NCBI GenBank assembly: GCA_017165825.1
Contig: CM029368.1
Location: 23,575,377-23,639,376, forward strand
Length of the DNA stretch: 64,000 nt
Direction of reading: 5' to 3'
Source of the DNA: Hepsetus odoe
Lineage: Eukaryota; Chordata; Actinopteri; Characiformes; Hepsetidae
A program made the translations under genes and the position numbers. Positions 49,678-59,177 of this stretch are shown piece by piece. Each line of letters opens with the position of its first letter. The first letter of the stretch is position 1. The notes below the pieces were generated by a model. That model had not been told where the DNA came from. It saw only the letters and a list, made by a program, of their open reading frames with translations, and did not search any database.

Positions 49678-49810
49678 CTCCCTGCGATGGGCTGGCGACC
49701 TGTCCAGGGTGTGTCCCCTGTCCTTCGCCCTGTGTGCGCTGGGTTTGACTCCAGCACTCCCCCGTGACCCTGTTTGGGACAACCGGCAGAAAATGAATGA
49801 ATGAATGAAT
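49678..49810 (+). mobile_element. SINE 3' tail (gatgggctgg...gacaa type) with (AATG)n end
   Basis: Only the LINE-derived tail is present: GCGATGGGCTGGCGACCTGTC through GTTTGGGACAACCGGCAGAA, ending in four AATG units. 5'-truncated as in many retroposed copies. Confidence 0.75.
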
Positions 49811-50455
49811 ATCACAAAGATATTTGTTGTAGCAATCAACAACCCACTAGCAATGCAACCACAACAAACAAGATGAAAGCCACTGGCCTACAGTCTTTAA
49901 AATGGAGGTTAAAAGATGTTCATTTATATATTTAATTTTAATGAATCAAACTTCTGTTAGATTGAAGCTAAAAGGGAACTGGCTGCAAATTACTTCAGTG
50001 CTTTCTGTGATCACAATTCAGACACACTTTACAGGGGACCACCTGTTCACACTCCGACTCCTTCACTTTGATTTCACCACAGGTAAATCCTTCAGCTCCA
50101 TGTCGCAACCTGCCTAGCATCACCCTTTAGCCACAGTAAAATAACTGAAGGGTTATTGCTTTAAAAGGCTAGCACTGCTGTCTCTCTTGGAAAATGTACA
50201 ACCTCAGGAGTGATTGTTCTCCTGTATAGCTTAGTGTTTTGCTAAGTGCTGGAGCATTGGCTGGGTGATTCTTTAAGGTTCTTTAACCATAAATCAAAAC
50301 ATGAAGCATAATGAGGCTGTATGTTTTTCACGAAACATAAAAAATTGCACACAAAGCAAAGCACAAACTATACCATGCCACCTTAGGAGCTGCTCTGAGT
50401 CTGATTATATTTGCCACTGCTTTGGCTGTGTTGACTTCTGAAACAGACATATTTG

Positions 50456-50681
50456 GAGTGAAAGTGATTGTCATTGTGAAACACAGCACAGCACACAGTG
50501 AATTCAACCTCTGCTTTTCACCCATACACACCGTGCAGAAGGGAGCAGCTATTTAAAGCACCCAGGGAGCAGTGATGTAGATGGTACCTTGCTCAAGTGT
50601 ACCTAAGGATAACCTACTGATGTGGGATTCAAACCCCTGACCTTCCAATACTGGGGCTAACCACTAGGCTACTGCTGCCCC
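50456..50681 (-). mobile_element. SINE (family A), nearly complete
   Basis: Minus strand: tRNA-like head at 50681 (GTGGGGCAGCAGTAGCCTAG), centre CAGTAGGTTATCCTTAGGTA, and tail at 50456 (complement gtgaaagtgattgtcattgt). Moderately diverged. Confidence 0.8.
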
Positions 50682-51212
50682 ACTGCTCACACAACAGCAG
50701 CATTAAAAATCCAAAATATAGGGTAAATTTAGCACAACTCTTTTAATATTTGATTTTCTTTGACATAAATCATATGACAGACTTTTTAAAAATGTAATAT
50801 TTACTTTTGTGGTAAACCAGCTTGCTAACAGAACTACTGCCACCAACTATGGCAGTTATATACACATTTTTATTTTTGCTAAACTCTGCTAAAAAAAAAA
50901 AAGTATATAATTGATATAATTTTGTTAGCTCAGCAAAACCTATTGGTACAGGACTCAAACCCACAACCCTTTGATCATGGGATCAGGTATCTAAACATCA
51001 GGAGTTAGACAGCTTACTAACAGCTGTGTTAGCTCTGCGCTCCAAGCCAGTTGCCTGCATTGTTTATTACACATCAGTGTGCAGCACTAAATGTTCACAT
51101 GTGTATGATTATCTTTTAAAATTATGTTCCCTTTTGTATTTTCCCTGTTTGTGTTTATTGAGTTAGCTAACTGGCTAACTGTACCAATATGGAGGACAAG
51201 CTTCTATCATTT

Positions 51213-51265
51213 TCATTTACATTTATCGCATTTAGCAGACACTCCTGTCCAGAGCAACATACATC
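51213..51265 (-). mobile_element. Short SINE fragment (family B)
   Basis: Only the block catttacatttatcgcattt agcagacactcctgtccagagc is present. The tRNA-like half is missing. Confidence 0.6.
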
Positions 51266-51639
51266 AGTGCTTTGTAGTCTACATCTGTTTTTCATTCCTG
51301 TAAATCTAGATTTAAGTACACGACTGTCAACTGACTGAATTACTTCCAGCAAAGTAGAATACTTTGCAAACCCTTTCACTGTACAAGTAGCAATGGCTTC
51401 AAAAACACATGCCTAACAGCAAGTGGGTGAGTGTGCAAAAGGTTTAGTTGTTTTTTAAATAAAGAAGTAAAAATGTAGGTGGTCAGAAAGTATGATGAAC
51501 ATGGGGGCTAAGTATTAATCCCTTAGCTATTGTTGAAGATGAATGAGGTCAGTCTTCAGGCTGAAGCTTGACTCAGTGGTCCTGATTGCAAGAAGTTCAT
51601 TCCACCACTGCAGAGACTGAAAAGTGTTTCAGTGTGTAT

Positions 51640-52066
51640 CTTTCCCTTTTGAGAAGCAGAGTCTGAGCATTAACAGTCTCAGAGCAAACATTGCATCTGT
51701 GGTGCTCATTCTCTGCATGAGGCCATACTACTGCTCACTAATCATTATCTCTTTTCTTAACCTAGCTTCCACTGCTCTTTCCCATAATGCTGTAGCTGAT
51801 CAACTTTATCCCTCTAAAGTTGCTACAGCTCTGTGCATCACTGTTATTCTTGAAAATCCAGTATACTTCGTCTCCACTCCTCAGGCTTCCTCTTACTTTC
51901 CAAGACTCTGTTAAATGATTTAGTTAGAAACTCCAAATAACCTCCATCCTTCCACTGGTATGTCATCTGGACCAGCAGCCTTTCCATTCTTTATCCTCCT
52001 AATCATTGCCCTTACCTCCATCTTGCTAAACCATTGCACTTCCTGGTTCAATATCCTCACAACATC

Positions 52067-52111
<45 letters not shown>

Positions 52112-52430
52112 ATTATCTTCATTCATCAGCCCCTTAAAGTATTCTTTCCATCTGCTCAACACACTATACTCACTTGAGAGTACATTTACATTTTTTGCCT
52201 TTATCGCCCTGACCTGCTGCACATCTTTTCCAGCTCTGTCTCTGTCTAGTCAATCAGTATATGTCCTTTTCTCCCTCCTTACCGTCCAACCTCTCATACA
52301 ATTCACAATACACCTTATCTTTAGCCTTCACTACATATTTCTTCATCTTCATTTCCCTGGCTTTCCCACCTCTTCTTCACCTGCCTCTTTTTTTGTATAC
52401 GCTCCTGGAGTTCTTGGTCACAATAAGCTG
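51640..52430 (-). mobile_element. Decayed RTE-type LINE fragment
   Basis: Minus-strand pieces in order: QELQERIQKKRQVKKRWESQ (about 52430-52340), LSRWKEYFKGLMNED (about 52150), a (CT)n tract read as an Arg-Glu repeat, then EVRAMIRRIKNGKAAGPDD (about 52020-51960) and decayed reverse transcriptase to about 51640. Same family as 8600-10430, opposite strand. Confidence 0.75.
52070..52110. repeat. (CT)n microsatellite inside the RTE copy
   Basis: About 18 CT units with one interruption. It extends the RTE frame as an RERERE repeat on the minus strand. Confidence 0.9.
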
Positions 52431-52545
52431 GACTAAGGTCGAGGAGGATGAGTAAGGATATCAACCCTTTGTCAAATGCCATTAGGAGATTGTTTACTAT
52501 TTTCACTAGCATTGTTTCAATGCTATGGTGTGGTCCATTTTTTTT
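52431..52545 (-). mobile_element. L2 reverse transcriptase fragment adjoining the RTE copy
   Basis: The minus strand reads HHSIETMLVKIVNNLLMAF, then LISLLILLDLSPA, the L2 block that precedes the first catalytic Asp. Immediately after DLSPA the frame passes into RTE sequence, marking an insertion boundary. Confidence 0.6.
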
Positions 52546-52689
52546 TTTTTTGTTGCTATTTTATGACTTTCAGCTCCTTCATGGTTTTTTGTAAGTGTAG
52601 ATATTGTGTTGAATAGAAATCTAGGATTATATTTATTGGATTCTGCTGGATAAGAAGGCTGAGCAAGTTAGTGTAAGTCTCCTCCCATC

Positions 52690-53165
52690 CACGATGGTAA
52701 AACAATTTAAAACCTTCTCCAACACACCTGGCCTTACTACCCTTCTATCTAGTCTCTTGCACAAAAAATATCAACCTTCCTTCTCTCCGTTATATCTGCT
52801 AATTCTCTACCTTTTCCAGTCATGCTGCCATCATTCAATATTCCTAATCTCACCTCCACTCTCCTACCCTTCCTTCTCTTCTGCCTCCAGGCTTGCCTTC
52901 CTTCTCTTCTTCTTCTTCTTCTTCTTCTTCTTCTTCATCTTCTCTTTAGGCGAACAGTAGCCCAATTTACACCCACACCCTATTGGCTAACAGTACTGGT
53001 GGCAGTGGTTGTTAGTACTGGCCTTGACTGATCTGGTATGGAAGTCTGTTTTGTTGTCTGCTTATTTGATTTGGCAAAAGTTTTACACCGGATGCCCTTC
53101 CTGACAAAACCCTCTCCATTTATCTTGGGACCAGCATGAAGAAATACACTGGCTTTTGCATCCTT
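52690..53165 (-). mobile_element. RTE-type LINE upstream fragment with (CTT)n
   Basis: 53014-53165 matches the RTE start block seen at 18425-18595 (ctggtatggaagtctgtttt; ggcaaaagttttacaccgga). 52690-53013 is C/T-rich decayed endonuclease-region sequence containing a (CTT)n array at 52910-52937. Confidence 0.55.
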
Positions 53166-56035
53166 AGTAGCTAGGTTGGATCACTTTATATTCTACACAA
53201 AGTTCTTTTGTGGCTGAAAAGAAATCAGTTCAACTTCTTATTTTGTTTATCAGCCTTTACAGTGAAATCAGGAGGAGGCCTTTCAATTGGCCATGGGTTT
53301 CAGTTGGTATACTTGCCTGTGGTTTCACAGTAAGCAGGATTTATCTTTTGACATGCATCACAGATGATTTAGTTATCTTTGCCTTTCATGTCACTCACTG
53401 CACATGGGTGATTTTGTTTTCTTAGCATAGAGGATGAATCACAGAGTGCAGGGCTTGGTAACTGTCATTCTGTTTCTTCAACCTGTAGCTCACTTCAGAA
53501 ACAAAAACCTGTTTGATATATTGAGCACACAGTAGGAAAGTAGATCCCAGCAGATCTTGCATCACCACAGTTGCAAATTCCAGCTGTCGAGGTATGCCTT
53601 CTTGCTGACCCTTCAGCTCCATTCAAACTCTTCCTCCATGACCAAATTGGGTCCCTGGGCCTTCTCCATGTTTATCCTCTTCACTTATACATTCATCACT
53701 TGGGGCCAGGTGCAGGGAAGGGGCTGACAACATACTCCTCTGCCTTAACTCTTTAATGTCATATGTATTGCCAACAACAATAAATGCAATGTTTAATTTC
53801 ATATTAATATTTAATGATCAACAACTAGCTAACTGGACTTCCTAGCAGCCAGTGAAAAAGGCACATTCAAGTAAATAAAGAAAATGCTGAAGGTGTTACA
53901 GGATTTTTTCTTAAAAAACATTATTTATGTCAGGAGCAGAGTCAAGTGGCTGTATCTCACACCCACGATTGTCGTGCATATACATCTACACATTTGTTCT
54001 TTCAAACCTGTCAAATAGAAACAGCCAGAAACTATATATTTTCACTTTTGTTTGCTTTTTTTTTTTTGTTTTTAATGACTTTAGACAACAAGTTTGGCTG
54101 GGTTTTCCAAAAACATGTTGGATTAAGATTCCCATATGATAAAGCAACACAAATGAAATAAATATAATCAAAACAACCTGATAAGCTAACTTTTTATCAT
54201 TTGAGTCATGGACCCACTGGAACAGCTGTTTTTTCCTTGACTTTCTGCCAGTGCCTAATGCCACTCTTAAACAGGGATGATGTTGCCTAGCAACATCCCC
54301 TGCCATGATCATGCTTCTGTCCATTTTGAGATGAGCTACTGGAGTGGATGTAATGAGTGTGGAGGGCACACCTGTGGCCACCCGGCTTTGTTTTTCCTTC
54401 GAAGGCACAGCATCAAGTTGTTGAGAGGCATTTAATGAACAGGTGGTGAAACACAATGTGATCTTTTAAATAGTACTTCTTGGGACTTCTTGGTAAGTAT
54501 TTAGTTATTGGTGTCCATTTACCTGGATGTTCCAGATGTGCTTGCCACTTCTCAAATGAAGTTCTTTTGAAAAATTCATCAATGCTGATATAAATGCCCT
54601 CTCCAAACTTATGCAAAGGGGAGGAAATTTAATCTGCTATTCTATAAACCAGTCAAGTTTATACAGTTGTAATATAGATCACTTCACTGTAGGAAAGTGT
54701 CTGATATTATACCAGCCCTGTGGGCAAGAGAGAAAATTGAGCTCCTGCAACGGGCTTGTACTTTCCCAAATATTTCACCCAACTTACCCATAATTATAGA
54801 AGAAACTTTCCATGCTTATAAACATTACCAGAGCCATCCAAAGCCTCTGTCTTCAGAATGCTCCAGAAATCACAGTCTTGTGACCAGAGTTTTCTGATAT
54901 AGGTTTTTTGGAAGCAGTGAAGCTGTAATTTCCTTTATTAAAACAAAAAAAAAATTAAACCACCACCTTTGGCTGGGAGTCCAAGACAGCACAATTTATT
55001 TGCTTCTGTGAGTGGGTAGGATGGCCCTTTCTTCCTTGTCACTTGGCAGTGCTTGCCAGCACCTTCATCCTGTCACAGTGTTACATGCATTAGATAGCTT
55101 TGTCAAACTGAATATTAAGCTTATATATGGGCATCTTTGTTAATTTTTAAGTTCAGATGTATAAAATGAAGCACACTCATGCACTCTATAGGGAAACATA
55201 TACAGTAGAATGGGAAGTACTCAAGAGCTCAGGATCTTTAAACTGTCATAGATTTCCAAGTTTTTTTTTCCAGTTCATGCAATTTCTCTTTGTTGTCCTG
55301 TTCAACTGTAAGCATTCTGAAATGAAAGTATCAATGTTCAGCTGTTCAGCTCTTCAATGTTCAGGGTTTGCCCTTGTCCTCTTGTGGTGAAAGGTAATGC
55401 AGATATTATGGCATACAGTAATTTTAGTAAAAAATCTTTCCAACTCTGTGGCAACATTTTGGCAAAACACCTTTACTGATGTCCCATGGGCTTGTTTTCT
55501 TGTTCACAAAGAAAAGTTCATAAATACATACTTTGGAACACTTTTTGGATTAACTGGAATGTTGAGTGTGAGCTAGAGTACTTTAATCTTGGGCCTGTTG
55601 TGTGATACTGTGTGATAGTGTAACTTATTACTTGTTACTGTGTATCAGTGTGACTTCCGTGCTGCTGTGTGTTATTGTGACTTATTGTGTGTTGCTGTGT
55701 GTCAGTGCGACATTTTGCTTGTTATTGTGTGTTAGTAAGTGTGATAAACTATAGCCCAGGACCAGCTGAGTTATGGGACTGTTGTGTCAATTTCTCAGTT
55801 CATGGATATTGCAGAGCTATATAAGGAAATGAGTGAGGGTAGCTGTTGCTGTACTCTCTCTCTCTATATATGTAATATATAATCACCTTTTTCTTTCAAC
55901 AGGACACTACTACATTTACACTTCTAACACTCAATGAACAACCTACCGTAACAACCACCAGTAATCAATAACTTGGCAACAACCCGGTATACCATAAGCA
56001 ATAGCCTAGCAGCAGTTAATCAGAAATACTATGTC
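53166..56035. other. Non-coding stretch, no gene recognised
   Basis: Open frames up to 156 codons (53986-54456 minus) have no motifs and run through A/T tracts. A degenerate tandem repeat lies at 55570-55750. Confidence 0.45.
55570..55750. repeat. Degenerate TG-rich tandem repeat
   Basis: Units of about 22-28 bp built on tgttactgtgtgtcagtgtga recur six or seven times with variation. Confidence 0.6.
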
Positions 56036-56239
56036 AGTCAGTCATTCATTTTCTGCCACTTGTCCCAAGCAGGGTCACAGGGACAAGCTGGAGTCCATCC
56101 CTGCTCACACAGGGAGGAGCGTGACAGGGACGGCAGCTTGCTCAAGGGCACCTCAGGGGAACCTATTGAGAAGGGGTTCGAACCCCCGATCCTCCAATCA
56201 TGCTGCCAACGCCCTAACCACTAGGCCACCGCTGCCTCT
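56036..56239 (-). mobile_element. Composite SINE with intact tRNA-like head
   Basis: Minus strand: A box TGGCCTAGTGG, B box GGTTCGAACCCC (perfect), family A centre, then the gggacaagtggcagaaaatg tail ending at 56036. The perfect B box suggests a comparatively young copy. It links the family A body to the second tail type seen at 7745 and 49678. Confidence 0.85.
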
Positions 56240-56708
56240 AGAAATACTATGAAAAATATCATTGTTTTTTTTTTTTAGTACTTTAGTACAATCACTTGGA
56301 CTCAAAATCAGCATTGACTTAGAATTTTCTGGAAATAAGCAGTCCTAAGTAGTCCATCAGCATCACTAACATTGATTTATTGCATCAGTATTTTTAATTT
56401 TTGGTCAGTATTAACCAAAATAATACACGTTTAAAATGCACTATAAGAGACTAAATGTGTATTTGTGTGTTATGTCAGAGAGACGGCAGATGGTTTGGAA
56501 TTATATGTCTAAGGAGGTACTGTAAAACGTTTGAAAACCCTTATTTTATTGGATCAATACACGTTTTTCTATTTATAATAAGAGTAGCCAGAAAGAACAC
56601 ACATTCTAATTCCAACTGATGACTTGAAGAAGTTAGTCATTGTTTTTGGACATTTTAGAACATGAGTATTGTTCATCATATTCAGTCTTTGTTGAGAAGT
56701 TTAACATT

Positions 56709-56881
56709 TATATTTACATTTACGGCATTTAGCAAATGCCCTTATCCAGAACAACTTCAAATTCCTAATTACAGGGACATTGCCCCTGGAGCAACTCGGG
56801 GTTAAGGGTTTTGCTCAGGAACCCAATGGTGGTAGTTTTAGAGGTGGGAATTGAACCTGCAACCTCTTGGTCAATTAGATC
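56709..56881 (-). mobile_element. SINE (family B), 5' end lost
   Basis: Begins atttacatttacggcattta, passes through acagggacattgcccctgga, and ends after the B-box complement (ggaattgaacctgcaacc). The outer tRNA-like head is missing. Confidence 0.75.
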
Positions 56882-57164
56882 TATTTTGAACTCACATTGT
56901 GCAGACCATGATTTTATAGAGTGCAGTACTGTGACTCTGGCAAGCTTGCTATTGACTAGAAAAGACAGAGCCGAGGGTTTTACAAACATGAGAGCACCCT
57001 GAGACACTGGTCGTCCGTCCCCCCCCCCCACTACTGTCAATAAACCTGAGTGATTGCATGAGAGTGGTGGGCTGGCAGCACCAACATCCCAGTTTACTGT
57101 AATTCCCTGTATCCATTAACCCCTGAATCTGCACCTTTTGAATAACAGCAAGATTAATTACTAA

Positions 57165-57853
57165 AAGCCTGATTAAACAAGTGATTTTAGCCTGGACTTA
57201 AATACTGAGAGTGTGTCTGATTCCTGGACAGTAGCTGGAAGACTGTTCCTAAGATGGGGGGCATTGAATGAAAAGGCTCTTCCCCCTGTTTTTGTTTTCA
57301 AAACTCTGGGAACTGTTAGAAAGCCAGCACCTTGCAATCTAAATGAGCGTGGGTGGTTCATATCTGGGGATAAGCTTGGAGAGATACTTGGGAGCAAGTA
57401 TGTAAGCCAGTAATAAAATTTTATAGTCAATGTGGAATTCAGGAAGCCAGTGAAGTCTAGATAACATCGGATTAATGTGACCAAATCCTCTAGATCTAGA
57501 GGACTCTAGCTGCTGCGTTCTGGAATAACTGGAGTTTACCAAATACATGTAGTGTGAGCGTGCTTCTAAGTTTAGCAGTGTTTCTAAGGTGAAGGAAAGC
57601 TATTTTAATAATATTTCCAATGTGTGTATCTAGAGATCTGAGTCAATTGTGACGCCCAGGTTTTTGACAGTGGGTTTAGGATTAACTGTAAAATTAGCAA
57701 AGTCTAGCATTAAACCTGACAGTTTGTTTCTAGCAATTTTAAGACCTAGCAAAAGAACTTCTGTCTTTTCAGAAATAAACATAAGAAAACTGGGTGACAT
57801 CCACTCTTTTATTTCTCTTATACAATCCTGTCTTTTTTGAGTTTATCATCTGG
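57165..57853 (-). mobile_element. Old L2 LINE copy, part left of the LTR element
   Basis: Minus-strand pieces of the L2 C-terminus: DDTQLYISAKP-type sequence meets the insertion point, ending with RAFSFNAPHLRNSLPATVQE and LSVFKSRLK near 57190. Stops and shifts throughout. Sequence continues at 62032 with TCTGG duplicated. Confidence 0.75.
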
Positions 57854-57990
57854 TGTCACATGTGGGGTGTTTTGGGCACGCTAGAGGGCGCTCTCTGTCA
57901 CATGTGTTGTGTTTTGGGCACGCTAGAGGGCGCGCTCTATCACGTATAAGGTGTTTGTCACAGGAGGTGTTTTGGGTACGCTAGAGGGCG

Positions 57991-58079
57991 CTCTGTTCTG
58001 ACTGAGCACACCTGAGCCCCTGCAGGCAGGTGTGCATCATTGGGGATGACTATTTAAGCCCCGATGAGTCAGAACAGAG
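57991..58079 (+). promoter_or_regulatory. Nested inverted repeats around the LTR promoter
   Basis: CTCTGTTCTGACT (57991-58003) is exactly complementary to AGTCAGAACAGAG (58067-58079). Inside it GCACACCTG (58006-58014) pairs with CAGGTGTGC (58027-58035). The TATA box lies within the outer pair and the inferred start site is 2 bp beyond it. The arrangement is repeated in the 3' LTR. Confidence 0.7.
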
Positions 58080-58090
58080 TGCGGCTCATT
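58051..58090 (+). promoter_or_regulatory. LTR core promoter and inferred RNA start
   Basis: TATTTAAG at 58051-58058. A start 30 bp downstream (58081) would give an RNA beginning GCGGCTCATT, the word complementary to the primer site at 58337-58346. The start site is inferred from spacing and complementarity. Confidence 0.6.
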
Positions 58091-58336
58091 AGGTAGGTTA
58101 AGCCTATGCGTAACGGGTGGTTTTGGTATATGTAACTTGGTGTCTGCGACTTGGTATATGTAACTTAGTATATGCTACTTAGTATCTAGGGTTAGACTGC
58201 AGTTCCTCGGTTCTAGGGTTTCTTGTTTAGAACTGCAGTCCCCGTTCCTTGTTTTTGTAAGTGTGACTAATAAAAGTATGTTCCTAACTCCTGGCTCCGA
58301 GCTGACGTCCCTCCGGTACCCTGCCACCGTTACAGA

Positions 58337-58346
58337 AATGAGCCGC
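58337..58346 (+). promoter_or_regulatory. Candidate self-primer binding site
   Basis: AATGAGCCGC, two bases after the 5' LTR, is the exact reverse complement of 58081-58090. No tRNA 3' end is evident as complement. This matches the Tf1 mechanism, where the RNA's own 5' end primes minus-strand synthesis. The ATG of the first ORF (58338) overlaps the site. Confidence 0.65.
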
Positions 58347-59177
58347 CAGTACCTGGACGTCGCGAGCCACGAGGACGAGCAGGAGCGCGTGTTGTGGGCG
58401 GCAGCGAACGCTGTCGAGCAGACACTGCAGCTGATGAAGACCTGGGAGACAGAGGCGACTTCTCTGGACCTCCGCGAGCATCTGGACGGTGAGGAGTGGG
58501 TGCGACGGACGCCGGCGGCCACGGCAGGGGAGCTGGAGCGCCGTCTGAGGAATACGACGTCGCTGCTCCCACTCGATATCATCCCAGACCCCGAGCTTCA
58601 CATGGATCGGTTTGCGCTTTGTTCCCGGATGCTGATCTCCATGGCTGCAAGGGCGCAGCGCTATCTCAACACGATGGACCGCGTGTTGTTTTCCGCACGC
58701 GACATGGAAGGCGGGGCTTCGCTGACGGCTGGCGTTGCGCAACGCGGAAGCACGGCGCCAACCATGCCGCAAGCAGCTCAACGCAGACGCACGGCGCCAA
58801 CCACGGCGCAAGCAGCTCAACGCGGAAGCACGGCGCCAACCGCGCCGCATGCGGCTCAACATGGCGATTCAGCGCCGAGAGCGCCGCGCGCCAGGAACCG
58901 CGATCCACCAGCGGAGAAAGCGCCGCGCACAGCTGATAGTGGGAACACGGCCAGCATGAATCACAACAAGAGGTTGGTAGCAAACGCGCCTTGCCTTGTT
59001 CACCGCGAAAGCACGGCGCCCACCGCGCCGCAACGCGACTGCACGGCGTTCACCGCGCCGCAACGCGACTGCACGGCGCCCACCGCGAAAGCACGGCGCC
59101 CACCGAGAGGAATGCAAAGAAGGCCGCCCGCAACAAGAGAAGCGAGGCAGTGGCAAAGAAGGCAGTTCCTGACATAG
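58338..59177 (+). CDS. First ORF of the LTR element, unknown, possibly gag-derived
   Basis: ATG at 58338 lies in the primer-site word. The frame is also open upstream into the LTR, but RNA and start logic favour 58338, giving 279 codons. The first 130 residues look helical and acidic (VASHEDEQERVLWAAANAVE) and might be a gag matrix-like domain, but no family is recognised. From about residue 134 follow Ala/Thr/Pro/Gln-rich repeats (GSTAPT..QAAQ; HRESTAPTAPQ). No CCHC zinc knuckle is present. The C-terminal 30 residues overlap the IQ-repeat ORF in another frame and are probably the result of a small indel in the repeats. The segment is very GC-rich, in contrast with the following IQ-repeat region. 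Confidence 0.55.
   Translation: MSRQYLDVASHEDEQERVLWAAANAVEQTLQLMKTWETEATSLDLREHLDGEEWVRRTPAATAGELERRLRNTTSLLPLDIIPDPELHMDRFALCSRMLISMAARAQRYLNTMDRVLFSARDMEGGASLTAGVAQRGSTAPTMPQAAQRRRTAPTTAQAAQRGSTAPTAPHAAQHGDSAPRAPRARNRDPPAEKAPRTADSGNTASMNHNKRLVANAPCLVHRESTAPTAPQRDCTAFTAPQRDCTAPTAKARRPPRGMQRRPPATREARQWQRRQFLT
58739..59105 (+). repeat. GC-rich coding tandem repeats in the LTR element
   Basis: Three units of about 39 bp (58739-58860; GGCGCCAACC and CGCAAGCAGCTCAACGC) and, at 59001-59105, units of about 30 bp (CACCGCGCCGCAACGCGACTG). The peptide HRESTAPT is encoded at both ends of the second array but in different frames, so an indel arose in it. Confidence 0.8.

Larger units (their letters stand above)
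57854..58334 (+). repeat. 5' LTR
   Basis: 481 bp. The U3 begins with three diverged copies of a unit containing TTTTGGGCACGCTAGAGGGCGC, one more than the 3' LTR. TATA-like TATTTAAG is at 58051-58058 and AATAAA at 58269-58274. After the U3 repeats it matches the 3' LTR with only three substitutions by eye. Confidence 0.92.

Noticed and set aside
53986..54456. 156-codon minus-strand frame
   Set aside because: It runs through A/T tracts, shows a hydrophobic stretch by chance composition, and has no recognisable family or splice context.
58284..58862. 192-codon minus-strand frame in the LTR element
   Set aside because: It overlaps the plus-strand ORF in GC-rich repeats, where stops are rare on both strands. 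Element orientation is set by TATA, poly(A) signal and primer site.
58739..59105. Regular repeats that could suggest a CRISPR array
   Set aside because: The repeats are adjacent coding tandem units without unique spacers, in a vertebrate genome.
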